From UBA7672 sp965279205 (GTDB lineage Bacteria > Pseudomonadota > Alphaproteobacteria > Caulobacterales > Hyphomonadaceae), in the NCBI GenBank assembly GCA_965279205.1, contig OZ257144.1, positions 434,001 to 498,000 on the forward strand: 64,000 nucleotides of DNA, given 5' to 3'. Shown piece by piece: positions 50,602 to 58,786 of the stretch. Both the position numbers and the translations under genes were made by a program. The notes below the pieces were generated by a model. It was not told the DNA's origin, ran no database searches, and was given only the letters and a program-made list of their open reading frames with translations. How positions within the stretch are numbered: the stretch's first letter is position 1; each line of letters begins with the position of its first letter.

Positions 50602-51059
50602 CTGGAAGGCGATTTCGGATAGACCGGGTTCACGGCCTTCTCGTCGGTGTCGAACACGCCCTTGCCGGGAACGAAGTTGAGTTCGACCCGCACGCCGTCC
50701 GGATCCTCGAACAGGATCGAGTAGTAACCCGGCGCCCAGCCATCCGTCTGCGGCGCGCGGATGATCGGAACGCCGAGCGTCTTCACGAAGGCATGCGCCT
50801 CGTCGATGTCCTCGCGCGAGCGTGCCCGGAAGCAGACATGGTGCAACCCGACACGCTGCTGCACGAACCGTTCGCCCTCATGTTCAGGCGCGGGTCGCGA
50901 GATCAGAACGCCGGTCCGCCCGCCAACGCAGTAGTATCCGTACTCATTGTCCAGCACCTGCTTCAGTCCAAGGAAGGGCAGGAGCCTGCGATAGAATTCG
51001 CGGGCGACATCGTAGCGTCCCGCCGTGATCTGGATGTGGGCAATGCCGTTGATTTCCAT
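50598..51059 (-). CDS. VOC-family protein
   Basis: A 153-residue VOC protein: INGIAHIQITAGRYDVAREFYRRLLPFLGLKQ with His8 as first metal ligand, GLHHVCFRARSREDIDEAHAFVKTLG with the second His, and ILFEDPDGVRVELNFVPG with Glu. Resembles small dioxygenase-like or methylmalonyl-CoA epimerase-like members; no firm role. GGAGGACAG precedes the ATG. It is divergent from the serine hydrolase gene. Confidence 0.85.
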   Translation of the reverse strand: MEINGIAHIQITAGRYDVAREFYRRLLPFLGLKQVLDNEYGYYCVGGRTGVLISRPAPEHEGERFVQQRVGLHHVCFRARSREDIDEAHAFVKTLGVPIIRAPQTDGWAPGYYSILFEDPDGVRVELNFVPGKGVFDTDEKAVNPVYPKSPSS

Positions 51060-51133
51060 GGACTGTCCTCCGCGCGTCGAGATTGCCTCCATGTGCTGTT
51101 GACCTGCAACGCCTCTCGCACGATGTCTCGGCC

Positions 51134-52249
51134 ATGAGCATTTCCGGATTCGTTGCCGCAGGGTTCGAGCCTGTCCGCGAGGCCTTCGCGCGCAATTTCG
51201 AGGGGGGCCTCGAGCAGGGCGCCAGCTTTGCCGCCTTCGTTGGTGATGAACTGGTCGTCGATCTTCGTGGCGGCTTTGCCGACCGCGCGGGCGAGACCCC
51301 TTGGGCGGAGAACACGCTCTGCCCGGTCTACTCGACCACCAAGCCTGTCGCGGCGCTGGTCATTTCCACGCTCGTGGAGCAGGGCAAGCTCGACTACGAT
51401 GCGCGCGTTGCCGACTACTGGCCCGAATTCGCCGCCAACGGCAAAGGGGCCTTCACGGTCGCCGAGGCGCTGTCGCATCAGGCCGGCGTGCCTGGCTTCG
51501 TCAACGAGATCGATCCCGGCTTGTGGCTGGATCCGCCTGCGCTATCCGCGGAACTCGCGAAAATCGCGCCGCTGTGGGGCAGGGGCGAGGGCTCCGGCTA
51601 TCACCCGCTCACCTGGGGCTACATTGCCGGCGAACTCGTGCGCCGCGTCTCGCAACGCTCACTCGGAACCATCCTGCGCGAGGATATCTGTCAGCCGCTC
51701 GGCATCGATTTCTGGATCGGCCTGCCGGAGAGCGAACACGATCGTGTTGCGCAGACTTTGAAGCCCAGGGCGGCAGCGCACTTCCCGCATCACAACGAAG
51801 CCACTCGCGCCGCCTTCCTCACGCCGTGGGCCGCCGCCAATCGCGGCGCCACGGAATGGCGCAAGGCAGAAATTCCGTCCGCCAACGGCCACGCCACAGC
51901 CGTCGCTCTCGCGCGGCTCTATTCCGCTTACGCGCTCAGGGGTCGCATCGGTGAGACTCGCATAATCGCGCCAGTCACGTGGGATGAACTCACACGCGAG
52001 CGCGTATCAGGCGAAGACCGCGTGCTGCCCGGTCGTGTCGCCTTCGGGGCCGGCGTCATGCGTAACCTGCCGCTGATCTACGGACCCAATTCTGAGACGC
52101 TGTGCCATTCCGGCTGGGGTGGCTCAGGCGCATTCGGCGATCCGGCGAATGGCCTTTCCGGCGGCTACATCATGAACCGCCAGGGCACGCATTTGCTGGA
52201 AGACGATCGCCGCAGCCGCATCATCGACGCGCTGTATCGCTGTCTCTAG
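51134..52249 (+). CDS. Serine hydrolase of the beta-lactamase fold (class C / EstB-like)
   Basis: A 371-residue penicillin-binding-protein-like esterase. The nucleophile motif VYSTTKPVAAL contains Ser67-x-x-Lys70; the second motif is YHPLTWGYIAGELV, as in EstB-type esterases; CHSGWGGSGAFGDPANGL supplies the KTG-equivalent region. No signal peptide is visible, so it likely acts in the cytoplasm on small esters or lactams. Divergent from the VOC gene at 50598, converging with the Hpt gene. Confidence 0.85.
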   Translation: MSISGFVAAGFEPVREAFARNFEGGLEQGASFAAFVGDELVVDLRGGFADRAGETPWAENTLCPVYSTTKPVAALVISTLVEQGKLDYDARVADYWPEFAANGKGAFTVAEALSHQAGVPGFVNEIDPGLWLDPPALSAELAKIAPLWGRGEGSGYHPLTWGYIAGELVRRVSQRSLGTILREDICQPLGIDFWIGLPESEHDRVAQTLKPRAAAHFPHHNEATRAAFLTPWAAANRGATEWRKAEIPSANGHATAVALARLYSAYALRGRIGETRIIAPVTWDELTRERVSGEDRVLPGRVAFGAGVMRNLPLIYGPNSETLCHSGWGGSGAFGDPANGLSGGYIMNRQGTHLLEDDRRSRIIDALYRCL

Positions 52250-52261
52250 AAGACGGCTGGT

Positions 52262-52648
52262 CTACGCGTGGATGCTGGCCAGTTTGGCGAGCACAGCGAC
52301 GCCGGCTGGACCGCCTTCGCCACGCACGTCCTTCGCATGAAGCGCAACAAGAGCTGCGAGGTGCGCCTTGGCGACCATCAGCATCTTCTCGTCCAGCGGA
52401 TTGGCGCCCTTGCGCAGCGTCTCGATCAGGCCACGCGCAATCTTGCCGAGCAGGGGATAGCCCAGCACGCCGGCGAGACCCGCCATGTCGTGCATCGGCG
52501 CATAGATGGTCTCAAGCTGCAGCGAACCCGGCGTTGCCGCGCCGATGGTTTCCTGGAGGCGGGCAAGCTCGGTCTTTGCGCCCTGCCACCATTCGGCGCG
52601 CGCTGCTTCCCACTCCGGGGATTCGGTCGGATCAGTTGATGCGCTCAT
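52262..52648 (-). CDS. Histidine phosphotransfer (Hpt) protein
   Basis: A 128-residue single-domain Hpt. The phosphoacceptor motif is PMHDMAGLAGVLGYPLLGKIARGLIETLRKG with His53, matching HxxKGxAxxxG except that the Lys is Ala (HDMAG), which may affect phosphotransfer. It should shuttle phosphate in a multistep phosphorelay. No response regulator is next to it. AGGGTAGGAC lies upstream of the ATG. Confidence 0.75.
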   Translation of the reverse strand: MSASTDPTESPEWEAARAEWWQGAKTELARLQETIGAATPGSLQLETIYAPMHDMAGLAGVLGYPLLGKIARGLIETLRKGANPLDEKMLMVAKAHLAALVALHAKDVRGEGGPAGVAVLAKLASIHA

Positions 52649-52954
52649 CGTCCTACCCTCGCCGCGAAAATCTACTACGCCCCTCCGGCGCCCCGAGCGC
52701 CGCTGTAGACCACGTGCAGGGTTTCCTGCGCGTGAAGCGCGGCCGCAGCATTTTCCGCGCGTGCGAAAAACGGCCGCGAGCCATTACTGAGCCACATCGT
52801 CGCGCAGATTTATTAAGACAAAGCTTAGCGGAGCATGCGGAAACGCCAGAAAACACGCAGTTTCGCGGTTAAAATTCGCGGTCCAGGTGTGGCGCCGGTC
52901 TTGCGACCTATGTCCCGAAATCGCTCTCCGCGACTTCGCATGGCAAACTTCTTC
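52649..52954. other. Long intergenic region that may encode a small RNA
   Basis: No protein-coding gene fits well here. The region has an A/T-rich stretch GATTTATTAAGACAAAGCTTAG (about 52807-52828) and TTAAAATT near 52869, both possible promoter parts, and it runs straight into an intrinsic terminator on the plus strand at 52955. No plus-strand gene precedes that terminator, as the gene to the left is on the minus strand. A small RNA is therefore inferred; I found no match to SRP, 6S, RNase P or tmRNA motifs. Confidence 0.35.
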
Positions 52955-52990
52955 GCCCCGCCGCTGCAATGCACCGGCGGGGCTTTTGTT
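52955..52990 (+). terminator. Orphan rho-independent terminator
   Basis: Perfect 9-bp stem GCCCCGCCG/CGGCGGGGC (52955-52963 and 52975-52983) followed by TTTTGTTT. Read on the minus strand it lacks a T-tract, so it works for plus-strand transcripts, though none is annotated upstream within 700 bp. Confidence 0.7.
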
Positions 52991-53026
52991 TACGATGTGG
53001 GGCGGACACCGGTTAACTCCCGGGGT

Positions 53027-53929
53027 TCAGTCAGCGGCTGGCGCAGCCACCGGAACCGGCGGGCGGCGGCCTGCCAGCGTGAACACGACCACACCCAGCC
53101 AGATCAGCCCGAACGTCACCGCGTGGCCGAACGTGAACGCCTCGCCCATGGCCAGTCCCAGGACGAACTGGATGCTGGGTCCGATGTATTGCAGCACGCC
53201 GATGGTCGAGAGCCGCAGGCGGCGCGCACCCATGGCGAACAGGATCAGTGGCGCCGCAGTGAAGGGTCCAGCCAGGACCAGCAGGGCGATATAGCCTGGA
53301 TCGCCATTTCCAAAAGCGTGCGTGCCAGCGGGCAGGAAGAACATCAGGTAGAGCGCAGCCGCAGGGGCGAGCCAGATCGCCTCCATGCCGAAGCCAACAC
53401 GGCTGTCGACCGGGGTGGTCTTGCGGATCGCGCCATAGATAGCGAACGAGAAGGCCAGCGACAGCGAAACCCACGGAAACTGCCCGACCACCAGCGTCTG
53501 GTTGAGCACGCCTGCCGAAGCGATCAGAACGGCGGCGATCTGCAGGGGCCGGAAGCGCTCGCCGAACAGCAGGGCGGCAAAGGCGAAAGTGATCAGCGGG
53601 TTGATGAAATAGCCGAGGCTGCCTTCCAGCACCCGGTTGTTGGTCACCGCCCAGATGTAGATCGTCCAGTTGGTGGCGATGGCAAGGCTCGACCCGAGCA
53701 GGGTGAACAGCACTTTTGGCTGCCGCCGCAGGCCGGTCAGCTCGCTCCACTTGCCGGCTGCGGCAATCAGGATCAGCGCGGTCGGCACAGACCAGACGAT
53801 CCGGTGCGCCAGGATCACCGTCGGCGAGGTCTCGCCGAGCAGCTTGAAATACAGCGGCAGGAAGCCCCACAGGAAATAGGCCCCGATGGCGGCAAACAGT
53901 CCTGTGCGGGTTTCGGTGCTCGTCGGCAT
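53027..53929 (-). CDS. rarD: RarD-like EamA-family permease
   Basis: A 300-residue inner-membrane protein with about ten helices in two EamA halves. RTGLFAAIGAYFLWGFLPLYFKLL, ILAHRIVWSVP, ATNWTIYIWAVTNNRVLEGSLGYFINPLITF and STIGVLQYIGPSIQFVLGL are typical of RarD, a transporter long called a chloramphenicol-sensitive protein whose substrate is unresolved. ATG 53929 is in the usual place. It is downstream of the asd-like gene on the same strand (80-bp gap). Confidence 0.87.
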   Translation of the reverse strand: MPTSTETRTGLFAAIGAYFLWGFLPLYFKLLGETSPTVILAHRIVWSVPTALILIAAAGKWSELTGLRRQPKVLFTLLGSSLAIATNWTIYIWAVTNNRVLEGSLGYFINPLITFAFAALLFGERFRPLQIAAVLIASAGVLNQTLVVGQFPWVSLSLAFSFAIYGAIRKTTPVDSRVGFGMEAIWLAPAAALYLMFFLPAGTHAFGNGDPGYIALLVLAGPFTAAPLILFAMGARRLRLSTIGVLQYIGPSIQFVLGLAMGEAFTFGHAVTFGLIWLGVVVFTLAGRRPPVPVAAPAAD

Positions 53930-54009
53930 CGCGGACAGATAGGGCCGTTTGCCTGCCCGTGTAACCGGGAAGACGACATCACCTTCTGTTTCAGCTCGGA
54001 GAAAAACTC

Positions 54010-55044
54010 CTAGGCTTTGAGAGCCGGGCTGAATACGCCGCGATTGAGCAGGAGTTCGGCGCACTGGACGGCGATCATTGCCGATCCGTTACGCAGATCG
54101 TCTGCCACGATCCACATGGCGAGGCCGTTCTCGACGGTCGGATCGTCGCGCACGCGGCAGACATAGGTGGTCCACTCGCCCACGGCGCCAATCGGCGTTT
54201 CGTAGCCGTCCTCTTCTTCGCGGCGGCCCATGAGGATGATGCCCGGGGCTTCGCGCAGGATGGCGCGTGCTTCGGCAGCAGGCAGAGGCTCGGCCAGTTC
54301 GACGTGCACGGCTTCGCCGACGCTGACGAAGGTGGAGACACGCACGCAGGTTGCGACCACCTGGATGTCGCTGTCGACAATCTTCCGGGTCTCGGCGGCG
54401 ATGCGCCATTCTTCCTCGGTGAAGCCATCGTCCATCACGTCATCGACCTGCGGGATGACGTTGAAGGCGATCTGGCGCGGGAATTCCTTCGGATCAGGGG
54501 CCTGGTTCACATAGATGCCCTTGGTCTGCACCCAGAGCTCGTCGATCGCGCGTTGGCCGGCGCTGGAGACGGACTGATAGGTCGCAACCACCGCCCGCAC
54601 CACACCGGCGGCGTCATGCAGCGGCTTCAGGGCGCGCACGAGCTGTGCGGTCACGCCATCGGGGCAGGCGACGATGTTGCGCTGGGCATACCCCTCGATA
54701 GCCGCCGCGTTCACTTCGGGTACGATCAGCGGCACCTGCGGGTCCATTCTGAACGCAGCGGAGGTGTCGATCACGATGCAGCCCGTGCTGGCGATCTTGT
54801 TGCCCCACTTGCGGGCGGCAGGGTCTCCCGTCGCCATGATGCAGAGGTGGACGGTCGTAAAGTCGAAATCGTCGACGTCCTTTGCCTTCAGGATCGCATC
54901 GCCATAGCTCACCTGGGCGCCGAGGAGCTTGCGCGAGGCGAGGGCGATCATTTCGTCGGCGGGAAAGCCGCGTTCGGCCAGGATGCTCAGGATCTCGCGG
55001 CCCACCATGCCGGTGGCTCCCAGGACTGCGACCTTAAGCGCCAT
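54010..55044 (-). CDS. Aspartate-semialdehyde dehydrogenase homologue lacking catalytic Cys and His
   Basis: A 344-residue Asd-family protein, clearly colinear with alphaproteobacterial Asd (VAVLGATGMVGREIL; RMDPQVPLIVPEVNA; LVRALKPLHDAAG; VVATYQSVS; QIAFNVIPQVD). The catalytic site differs: where Asd has ANPNCSTAQ this has ACPDGVTAQ (Gly130 at the Cys position, Cys127 three residues early). RVPVFVGHSEAV becomes RVSTFVSVGEAV (Val242 at the catalytic His), and the substrate Lys of EEWK is Arg214. The nucleotide-binding loop and Gln157 and Arg235 remain. It should not be a normal Asd. It sits in the leu-asd position; the cofactor may still bind. Confidence 0.85.
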   Translation of the reverse strand: MALKVAVLGATGMVGREILSILAERGFPADEMIALASRKLLGAQVSYGDAILKAKDVDDFDFTTVHLCIMATGDPAARKWGNKIASTGCIVIDTSAAFRMDPQVPLIVPEVNAAAIEGYAQRNIVACPDGVTAQLVRALKPLHDAAGVVRAVVATYQSVSSAGQRAIDELWVQTKGIYVNQAPDPKEFPRQIAFNVIPQVDDVMDDGFTEEEWRIAAETRKIVDSDIQVVATCVRVSTFVSVGEAVHVELAEPLPAAEARAILREAPGIILMGRREEEDGYETPIGAVGEWTTYVCRVRDDPTVENGLAMWIVADDLRNGSAMIAVQCAELLLNRGVFSPALKA

Positions 55045-55253
55045 CTTGTCTCTCCAGTGCCTGCCCATGCGGCGAGCGTTCGGTCGTGTTGTCGTCACAT
55101 TCCTGCGGATACTTGCCGCAGTGGCCCGTTCTCGCCCAATCGCGCCTTGCGCGGCCGGTAGCGTCGGGGTTCAGTTGCCTCAAATCAGTCCGTGGGCCTA
55201 GTGCCCCGGAGAGATTCGCCGGGGCGGAAGGCTTCGGCCTGACAGGAGATAGG

Positions 55254-55631
55254 ATGTCCGACGTCGCGGCGCTCATTCGGCGGTATGTCGACCGATATAA
55301 CTCGAATGACGTCGATGGCATGCTCGATTGCTGCTCGGACGACGTCGTGTTCGAAACCGTGACCAATCCGGGCGGCTCGATCCGGCTCAACGGCAAGGAA
55401 GAGATGCGGGAAGTCATTGAGGCGACCACGCGGGCCTTCCGTGAGCGCCGCCATGAGGTGGTGGCGATCCTGGTCGACGGTCACCGCGCTGCGGCCGAAA
55501 CCGTGTTTTCAGGCGTTGCCGCCGCCGAGCTGGGCCAGCAGGTCAGGCTTGGCGAGCATGTCTCCATACGCGGTGCGACGATCTTCGAACTGCGCGACAA
55601 CCGCCTCGCCCGTATCTGCGACTATAGCTAG
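55254..55631 (+). CDS. SnoaL/NTF2-like protein
   Basis: A 125-residue small alpha+beta barrel protein. VAALIRRYVDRYNSNDVDGMLDCCSDDVVFE is the typical first helix and strand, RLNGKEEMREVI the second region, and IRGATIFELRDNRLARICDYS the closing strands. Such domains include ketosteroid isomerases, limonene-epoxide hydrolases and polyketide cyclases; substrate unknown. AGGAGAT precedes the ATG. It is divergent from the asd-like gene and overlaps the end of the next gene by 4 bp. Confidence 0.8.
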   Translation: MSDVAALIRRYVDRYNSNDVDGMLDCCSDDVVFETVTNPGGSIRLNGKEEMREVIEATTRAFRERRHEVVAILVDGHRAAAETVFSGVAAAELGQQVRLGEHVSIRGATIFELRDNRLARICDYS

Positions 55632-56122
55632 AACGGCCAGTAAAGCTGGCCTTTCAGCGCCCGGGTCAGGCGCTTGTCCCCTGGCCGTTTTGGCGCTGGG
55701 TGCTCGCGCAGCGTCGCGCGCCCGGCCTTGATCATGTCGAACGCGAAGAACATGCCGACGATGGTCGGGATCAGCAACACGCCCCAGAAGATCTTGCGCT
55801 TGGCCGGTGTACGGGTGGCTTCCGCTGCGATGGCCGCGGGATCGGATGCCGCCGCCGCGATCTCCACCCCCTCCGCATTAGAAAACCCGCACAGGATGGA
55901 CTGGCCTTCGTGCGGATAGAAGGCAAAGCGTCCCGCCTGTTGAGGCGCTACACGCGGGCCCAGCGTCTTGTCGGCAACCACGCGGTTCAGGATCACGGGT
56001 CTCCGGTTGGGCTGGCTGAACCTGACGAAATTCCAGGATGTGCCGGTCGGTCCCGTTTCCGAGGCGAGGGCGCTTGCCGCGCCGGCCTCCCCGATGACGC
56101 CCTTGATGATTTTCAGCGCCAT
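55628..56122 (-). CDS. Single-helix membrane protein of unknown function
   Basis: A 164-residue protein: a soluble N-terminal region (ALKIIKGVIGEAGAAS, TSWNFVRFSQPNRRPVILNRVVADKTLGPRVAPQQ, FYPHEGQSILCGFSNAEGVEIAAAASD), then one membrane helix IFWGVLLIPTIVGMFFAFDMI about 35 residues from the C-terminus and a basic tail. I do not recognise the family. GGGGTC precedes the ATG at 56122. It is followed on the same strand by nothing closer than the asd-like gene. Confidence 0.6.
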   Translation of the reverse strand: MALKIIKGVIGEAGAASALASETGPTGTSWNFVRFSQPNRRPVILNRVVADKTLGPRVAPQQAGRFAFYPHEGQSILCGFSNAEGVEIAAAASDPAAIAAEATRTPAKRKIFWGVLLIPTIVGMFFAFDMIKAGRATLREHPAPKRPGDKRLTRALKGQLYWPF

Positions 56123-56144
56123 CCGAGACCCCGCAACGGCGGAG

Positions 56145-56513
56145 CTACTTTTCGCTCCACACCGCCAGTTCGTTGCCACCGGGCTCGCGGAAGTGGAAGC
56201 GCCGTCCGCCGGGAAACGCGAAGACCGGCCTCACGATTTTGCCGCCGGCTGCCGCTACGGCCTTCTCCGCAGCTTCAAGGTCGTCCGCCTTCAGGATCAC
56301 CAGCGGCAGCGCGCCCACATGCTCCGGATCGCTCTGGATGCCGCCATCGAGCCCGGCATTCGACATCGCGGCATAGTCTGGCCCGTAGTCGATGAAGGTC
56401 CACCCGAACGCCTTCTCGAAGAACCCGCGCGATGCGCCGAGACTGGTCGAGGCGAACTCCACATAGTCGATCTTCAGGTGAGTCACGCTCGCGCTCCCGC
56501 TGCCATTGTTCAT
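56145..56513 (-). CDS. VOC-family protein
   Basis: A 122-residue glyoxalase-fold protein: LKIDYVEFASTSLGASRGFFEKAFGWTFIDYGPDYAAM then LPLVILKADDLEAAEKAVAAAGGKIVRPVFAFPGGRRFHFREPGGNELAVW. The His ligand of many VOC proteins is absent in the first strand, as in the ligand-binding, non-metallo subgroup. ATG 56513 has no good Shine-Dalgarno; a GTG at 56486 preceded by GGGAG is an alternative. It is 22 bp upstream of the membrane-protein gene and probably in the same operon. Confidence 0.82.
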   Translation of the reverse strand: MNNGSGSASVTHLKIDYVEFASTSLGASRGFFEKAFGWTFIDYGPDYAAMSNAGLDGGIQSDPEHVGALPLVILKADDLEAAEKAVAAAGGKIVRPVFAFPGGRRFHFREPGGNELAVWSEK

Positions 56514-56560
56514 GATATGTTCTAGACGTTTTATGTTTCCTGCGCCAGCCCCACGCGGAG

Positions 56561-56584
56561 TCATTCTCGGGCTCGTCCCGAGCA
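56561..56584. repeat. Short palindromic repeat fragment
   Basis: TCATTCTCGGGCTCGTCCCGAG: arms CTCGGG/CCCGAG (56566-56571 and 56577-56582). It looks like half of the common alphaproteobacterial TCATTCTCGGGC-type repeat, in the 97-bp gap before leuB ends. Confidence 0.45.
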
Positions 56585-56610
56585 ACTGTCTTTCAGGCGT
56601 CTGTTTCGGC

Positions 56611-57693
56611 CTAGAGATGCTTGAGGATCGCGTCGCCCATCTGGCGCGTCGACATCGAGCCGCCGAGGTCGGCCGTGCGCGCGCCGCCATCCAGCGCTTT
56701 GCCCACAGCCGCGAAGATGCGGTCGGCGACGTCGGCGCGGTTGAGGCTCCAGCGCATCACCATCTCCAGCGACAGGATTGCCGCGATCGGATTGGCGATG
56801 CCCTTGCCGGCGATGTCCGGCGCCGAGCCGTGCACAGGTTCATAGAGCCCCGGCACGCCTGGATCGCCCAGCGCCGCTGACGGCAACATCCCGATCGAGC
56901 CGGTCAGCATCGCAGCCTCATCCGACAGAATGTCACCAAACAGGTTGTCGGCGAGCAGGACGTTGACGTCTTTCGGCGCTTTCACGAGGTGCATGGCGGC
57001 GGCGTCCGCCAGCATGTGATCGAGCTTCACATCGCTGTACTGTTCCTGGTGCAGCTTCGTCACTTCCTGACGCCACAGCACGCCGGATTCCATCACGTTG
57101 GATTTCTCGCAGCTCAGCACGCCCGGGAACTTGCCCGTCCGGCCTGTGCGCCCACGCGCCAGTTCGAACGCTCGCGCCGCGACGCGGCGGATTTCCGACG
57201 TGGTGTAGCTCTGCGTATCAACGCCCCGGCGTTCGCCATTCGGCAGTGTCTCGATCGTCTTGGGTTGGCCGAAATAGACCCCCGAAGTGAGTTCACGCAC
57301 GATCAGGATGTCGAGGCCTTCGACCAGTTCGGTCTTGAGCGCGGAAGAGCTCGCGAGGGCAGGGAAGCAGAAGGCCGGGCGCAGGTTCGCGTAGACGTCG
57401 AGATTCTTGCGCATCGCCAGCAGGGCCGCTTCCGGCCGCTTGTCGCGCGGGACGTTGTCCCATTTGGGACCCCCAACGGCGCCCATGAGGATGGCGTCGA
57501 CCTGCCTCGCCCGGTTCATCACCTCGTCGGTCAGCGGCGCGCCGAAATTGTCGTAGGAAACGCCGCCAAAGAAGGCTTCCTCGATCGCAAGGTCCGGCGC
57601 GACATGCGCCGCCACGCGGCGCGCCTCCTCCGTCACCTCGGGGCCAATGCCGTCGCCGGGCAGCAGCAGCAGGGTTTGCGCGTTGGTCGCCAT
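56611..57693 (-). CDS. leuB: 3-isopropylmalate dehydrogenase
   Basis: A 360-residue LeuB, which oxidatively decarboxylates 3-isopropylmalate in leucine synthesis. It has LLLPGDGIGPEVTEEA, YDNFGAPLTDEVMNRARQVDAILMGAVGGPKWDN, ELTSGVYFGQP, SCEKSNVMESGVLWRQ with the catalytic Lys, DNLFGDILSDEAAMLTGSIGMLPSA with Mg-binding Asp, and LYEPVHGSAPDIAGKGIANP. It is on the same strand as leuD (1.1 kb upstream) but separated by a Sel1-type lipoprotein gene and a plus-strand gene. Confidence 0.96.
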   Translation of the reverse strand: MATNAQTLLLLPGDGIGPEVTEEARRVAAHVAPDLAIEEAFFGGVSYDNFGAPLTDEVMNRARQVDAILMGAVGGPKWDNVPRDKRPEAALLAMRKNLDVYANLRPAFCFPALASSSALKTELVEGLDILIVRELTSGVYFGQPKTIETLPNGERRGVDTQSYTTSEIRRVAARAFELARGRTGRTGKFPGVLSCEKSNVMESGVLWRQEVTKLHQEQYSDVKLDHMLADAAAMHLVKAPKDVNVLLADNLFGDILSDEAAMLTGSIGMLPSAALGDPGVPGLYEPVHGSAPDIAGKGIANPIAAILSLEMVMRWSLNRADVADRIFAAVGKALDGGARTADLGGSMSTRQMGDAILKHL

Positions 57694-57819
57694 GGCGTCG
57701 GTCCTCTTTTGGCCGGCTGGGTCTTAGCACTTTCGTGGGCTCGCGAAACCCGCGCCGATTGCGCTTTCGCATGGAACGGGCGGATAGTCCGCCGGAGACT
57801 TTTCCGGAGGGAGACGCCG

Positions 57820-58185
57820 ATGGCGCTGTTCAATTTCGACTACAAAGACAGGCCTATTGCCTCGACCGCCAGATTCGCCAGCCGGCTGGTCGTCAACATC
57901 ATCGCAGCGCTTGTGCTTGTCGCACTGGCGCTTGGCGTTGGCATCTATGGCTACCAGGCCACCGAAGGCATGCCGCTGATCGACGCCTTCCTCAATTCGG
58001 CGATGCTGCTCGGCGGGATGGGCCCGGTCGCGCCGGAGCTGCACACCGAGGCCGGCAAGCTGTTCGCAGGGTTCTACGCGCTAGGCTGCGGTCTGGTCTT
58101 CGTGCTGGCGTCAGGCGTGGTTCTGGCGCCGGTGCTGCACCGTGTGCTGCACGCTTTGCACGTCGATGACGACGACAAGAACTAG
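57820..58185 (+). CDS. Two-helix membrane protein resembling a K+-channel pore module
   Basis: A 121-residue protein: helix 1 VVNIIAALVLVALALGVGIYGY, a loop ATEGMPLIDAFLNSAMLLGGMGPVAPELHTEAGK, and helix 2 LFAGFYALGCGLVFVLASGVVLAPVLHRVLH. The order helix-pore loop-helix and the LGGMGPV loop resemble two-helix ion-channel domains, but the selectivity signature TVGYG is missing. The family recurs in proteobacteria as unannotated proteins. GGAGGGAG precedes the ATG. It is divergent from leuB. Confidence 0.65.
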   Translation: MALFNFDYKDRPIASTARFASRLVVNIIAALVLVALALGVGIYGYQATEGMPLIDAFLNSAMLLGGMGPVAPELHTEAGKLFAGFYALGCGLVFVLASGVVLAPVLHRVLHALHVDDDDKN

Positions 58186-58784
58186 AAGTCCTGCTGGGCG
58201 CCAAGCTTGGCGAGCGCGTCTTTCGCCTTGTCAGAACCCAGCGCCGCGCCACGCTCATACCAGACCTTGGCCTGGGTCATGTCGCGCATCAACCCGTCCT
58301 GCCCGTAGATCAGTCCCACTGCGAGGATGGCGTCGATATTGTCCTGGCTTGCCGCCTTCTTCATCATGATCAGGCCGGAGCTTGGCTTCCACGGATAGCC
58401 TTCGAGTCCGTAGGCCATCCTCGTGCCGACCCACAGCTGCGCCTCGGCGACGCCGAGACTGGCCGCAGCTTCCATATCCTCGAAACCGCCCTGCTGCTGC
58501 GAGAAGTCCTGTGATGACAGGCGCTCCTGCGCGCGATGATGCAACGCCCAGCCATTCCCGGCATCGGCAAGGTCGTCGATCTTCGCTTCGTCCTTGGTGG
58601 CCAGCGCCGTCTCGAACTCCGGCTTCTTCGCTGCGAGCGCCTTCAGCTTCTCCGCCTCCGCGGCTTCTTCCTTGGAAAGCTTCTTCTCAGGCTCGGCGGC
58701 GGTCGCTTCGGGCTTGGGCGTCTCCGTCTTTGCGCCGCATGCGCTTAGCGCCGCGACAAGAACGAGAAGGGGCAGGGTGCGCAT
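58182..58784 (-). CDS. Lipoprotein with Sel1-type repeats
   Basis: A 200-residue predicted lipoprotein: signal with lipobox LSAC, then a charged Glu/Lys/Ala-rich linker, then helical repeats of Sel1 type (GFEDMEAAASLGVAEAQLWVGTRMAYGLEGYP, AILAVGLIYGQDGLMRDMTQAKVWYERGAALGSDKAKDALAKLG). Sel1 repeats mediate protein contacts. The ATG is two bases after the leuD stop, implying coupled expression. Its 3' end overlaps the channel-like gene by 4 bp (convergent). Confidence 0.8.
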   Translation of the reverse strand: MRTLPLLVLVAALSACGAKTETPKPEATAAEPEKKLSKEEAAEAEKLKALAAKKPEFETALATKDEAKIDDLADAGNGWALHHRAQERLSSQDFSQQQGGFEDMEAAASLGVAEAQLWVGTRMAYGLEGYPWKPSSGLIMMKKAASQDNIDAILAVGLIYGQDGLMRDMTQAKVWYERGAALGSDKAKDALAKLGAQQDF

Positions 58785-58786
58785 CG

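Noticed and set aside
52835..54013. Plus-strand frame of 392 codons across the orphan terminator
   Set aside because: Most of it is antisense to rarD; the composition is Gln/Arg/Asp-rich and no domain is visible. The first part crosses a strong terminator hairpin.
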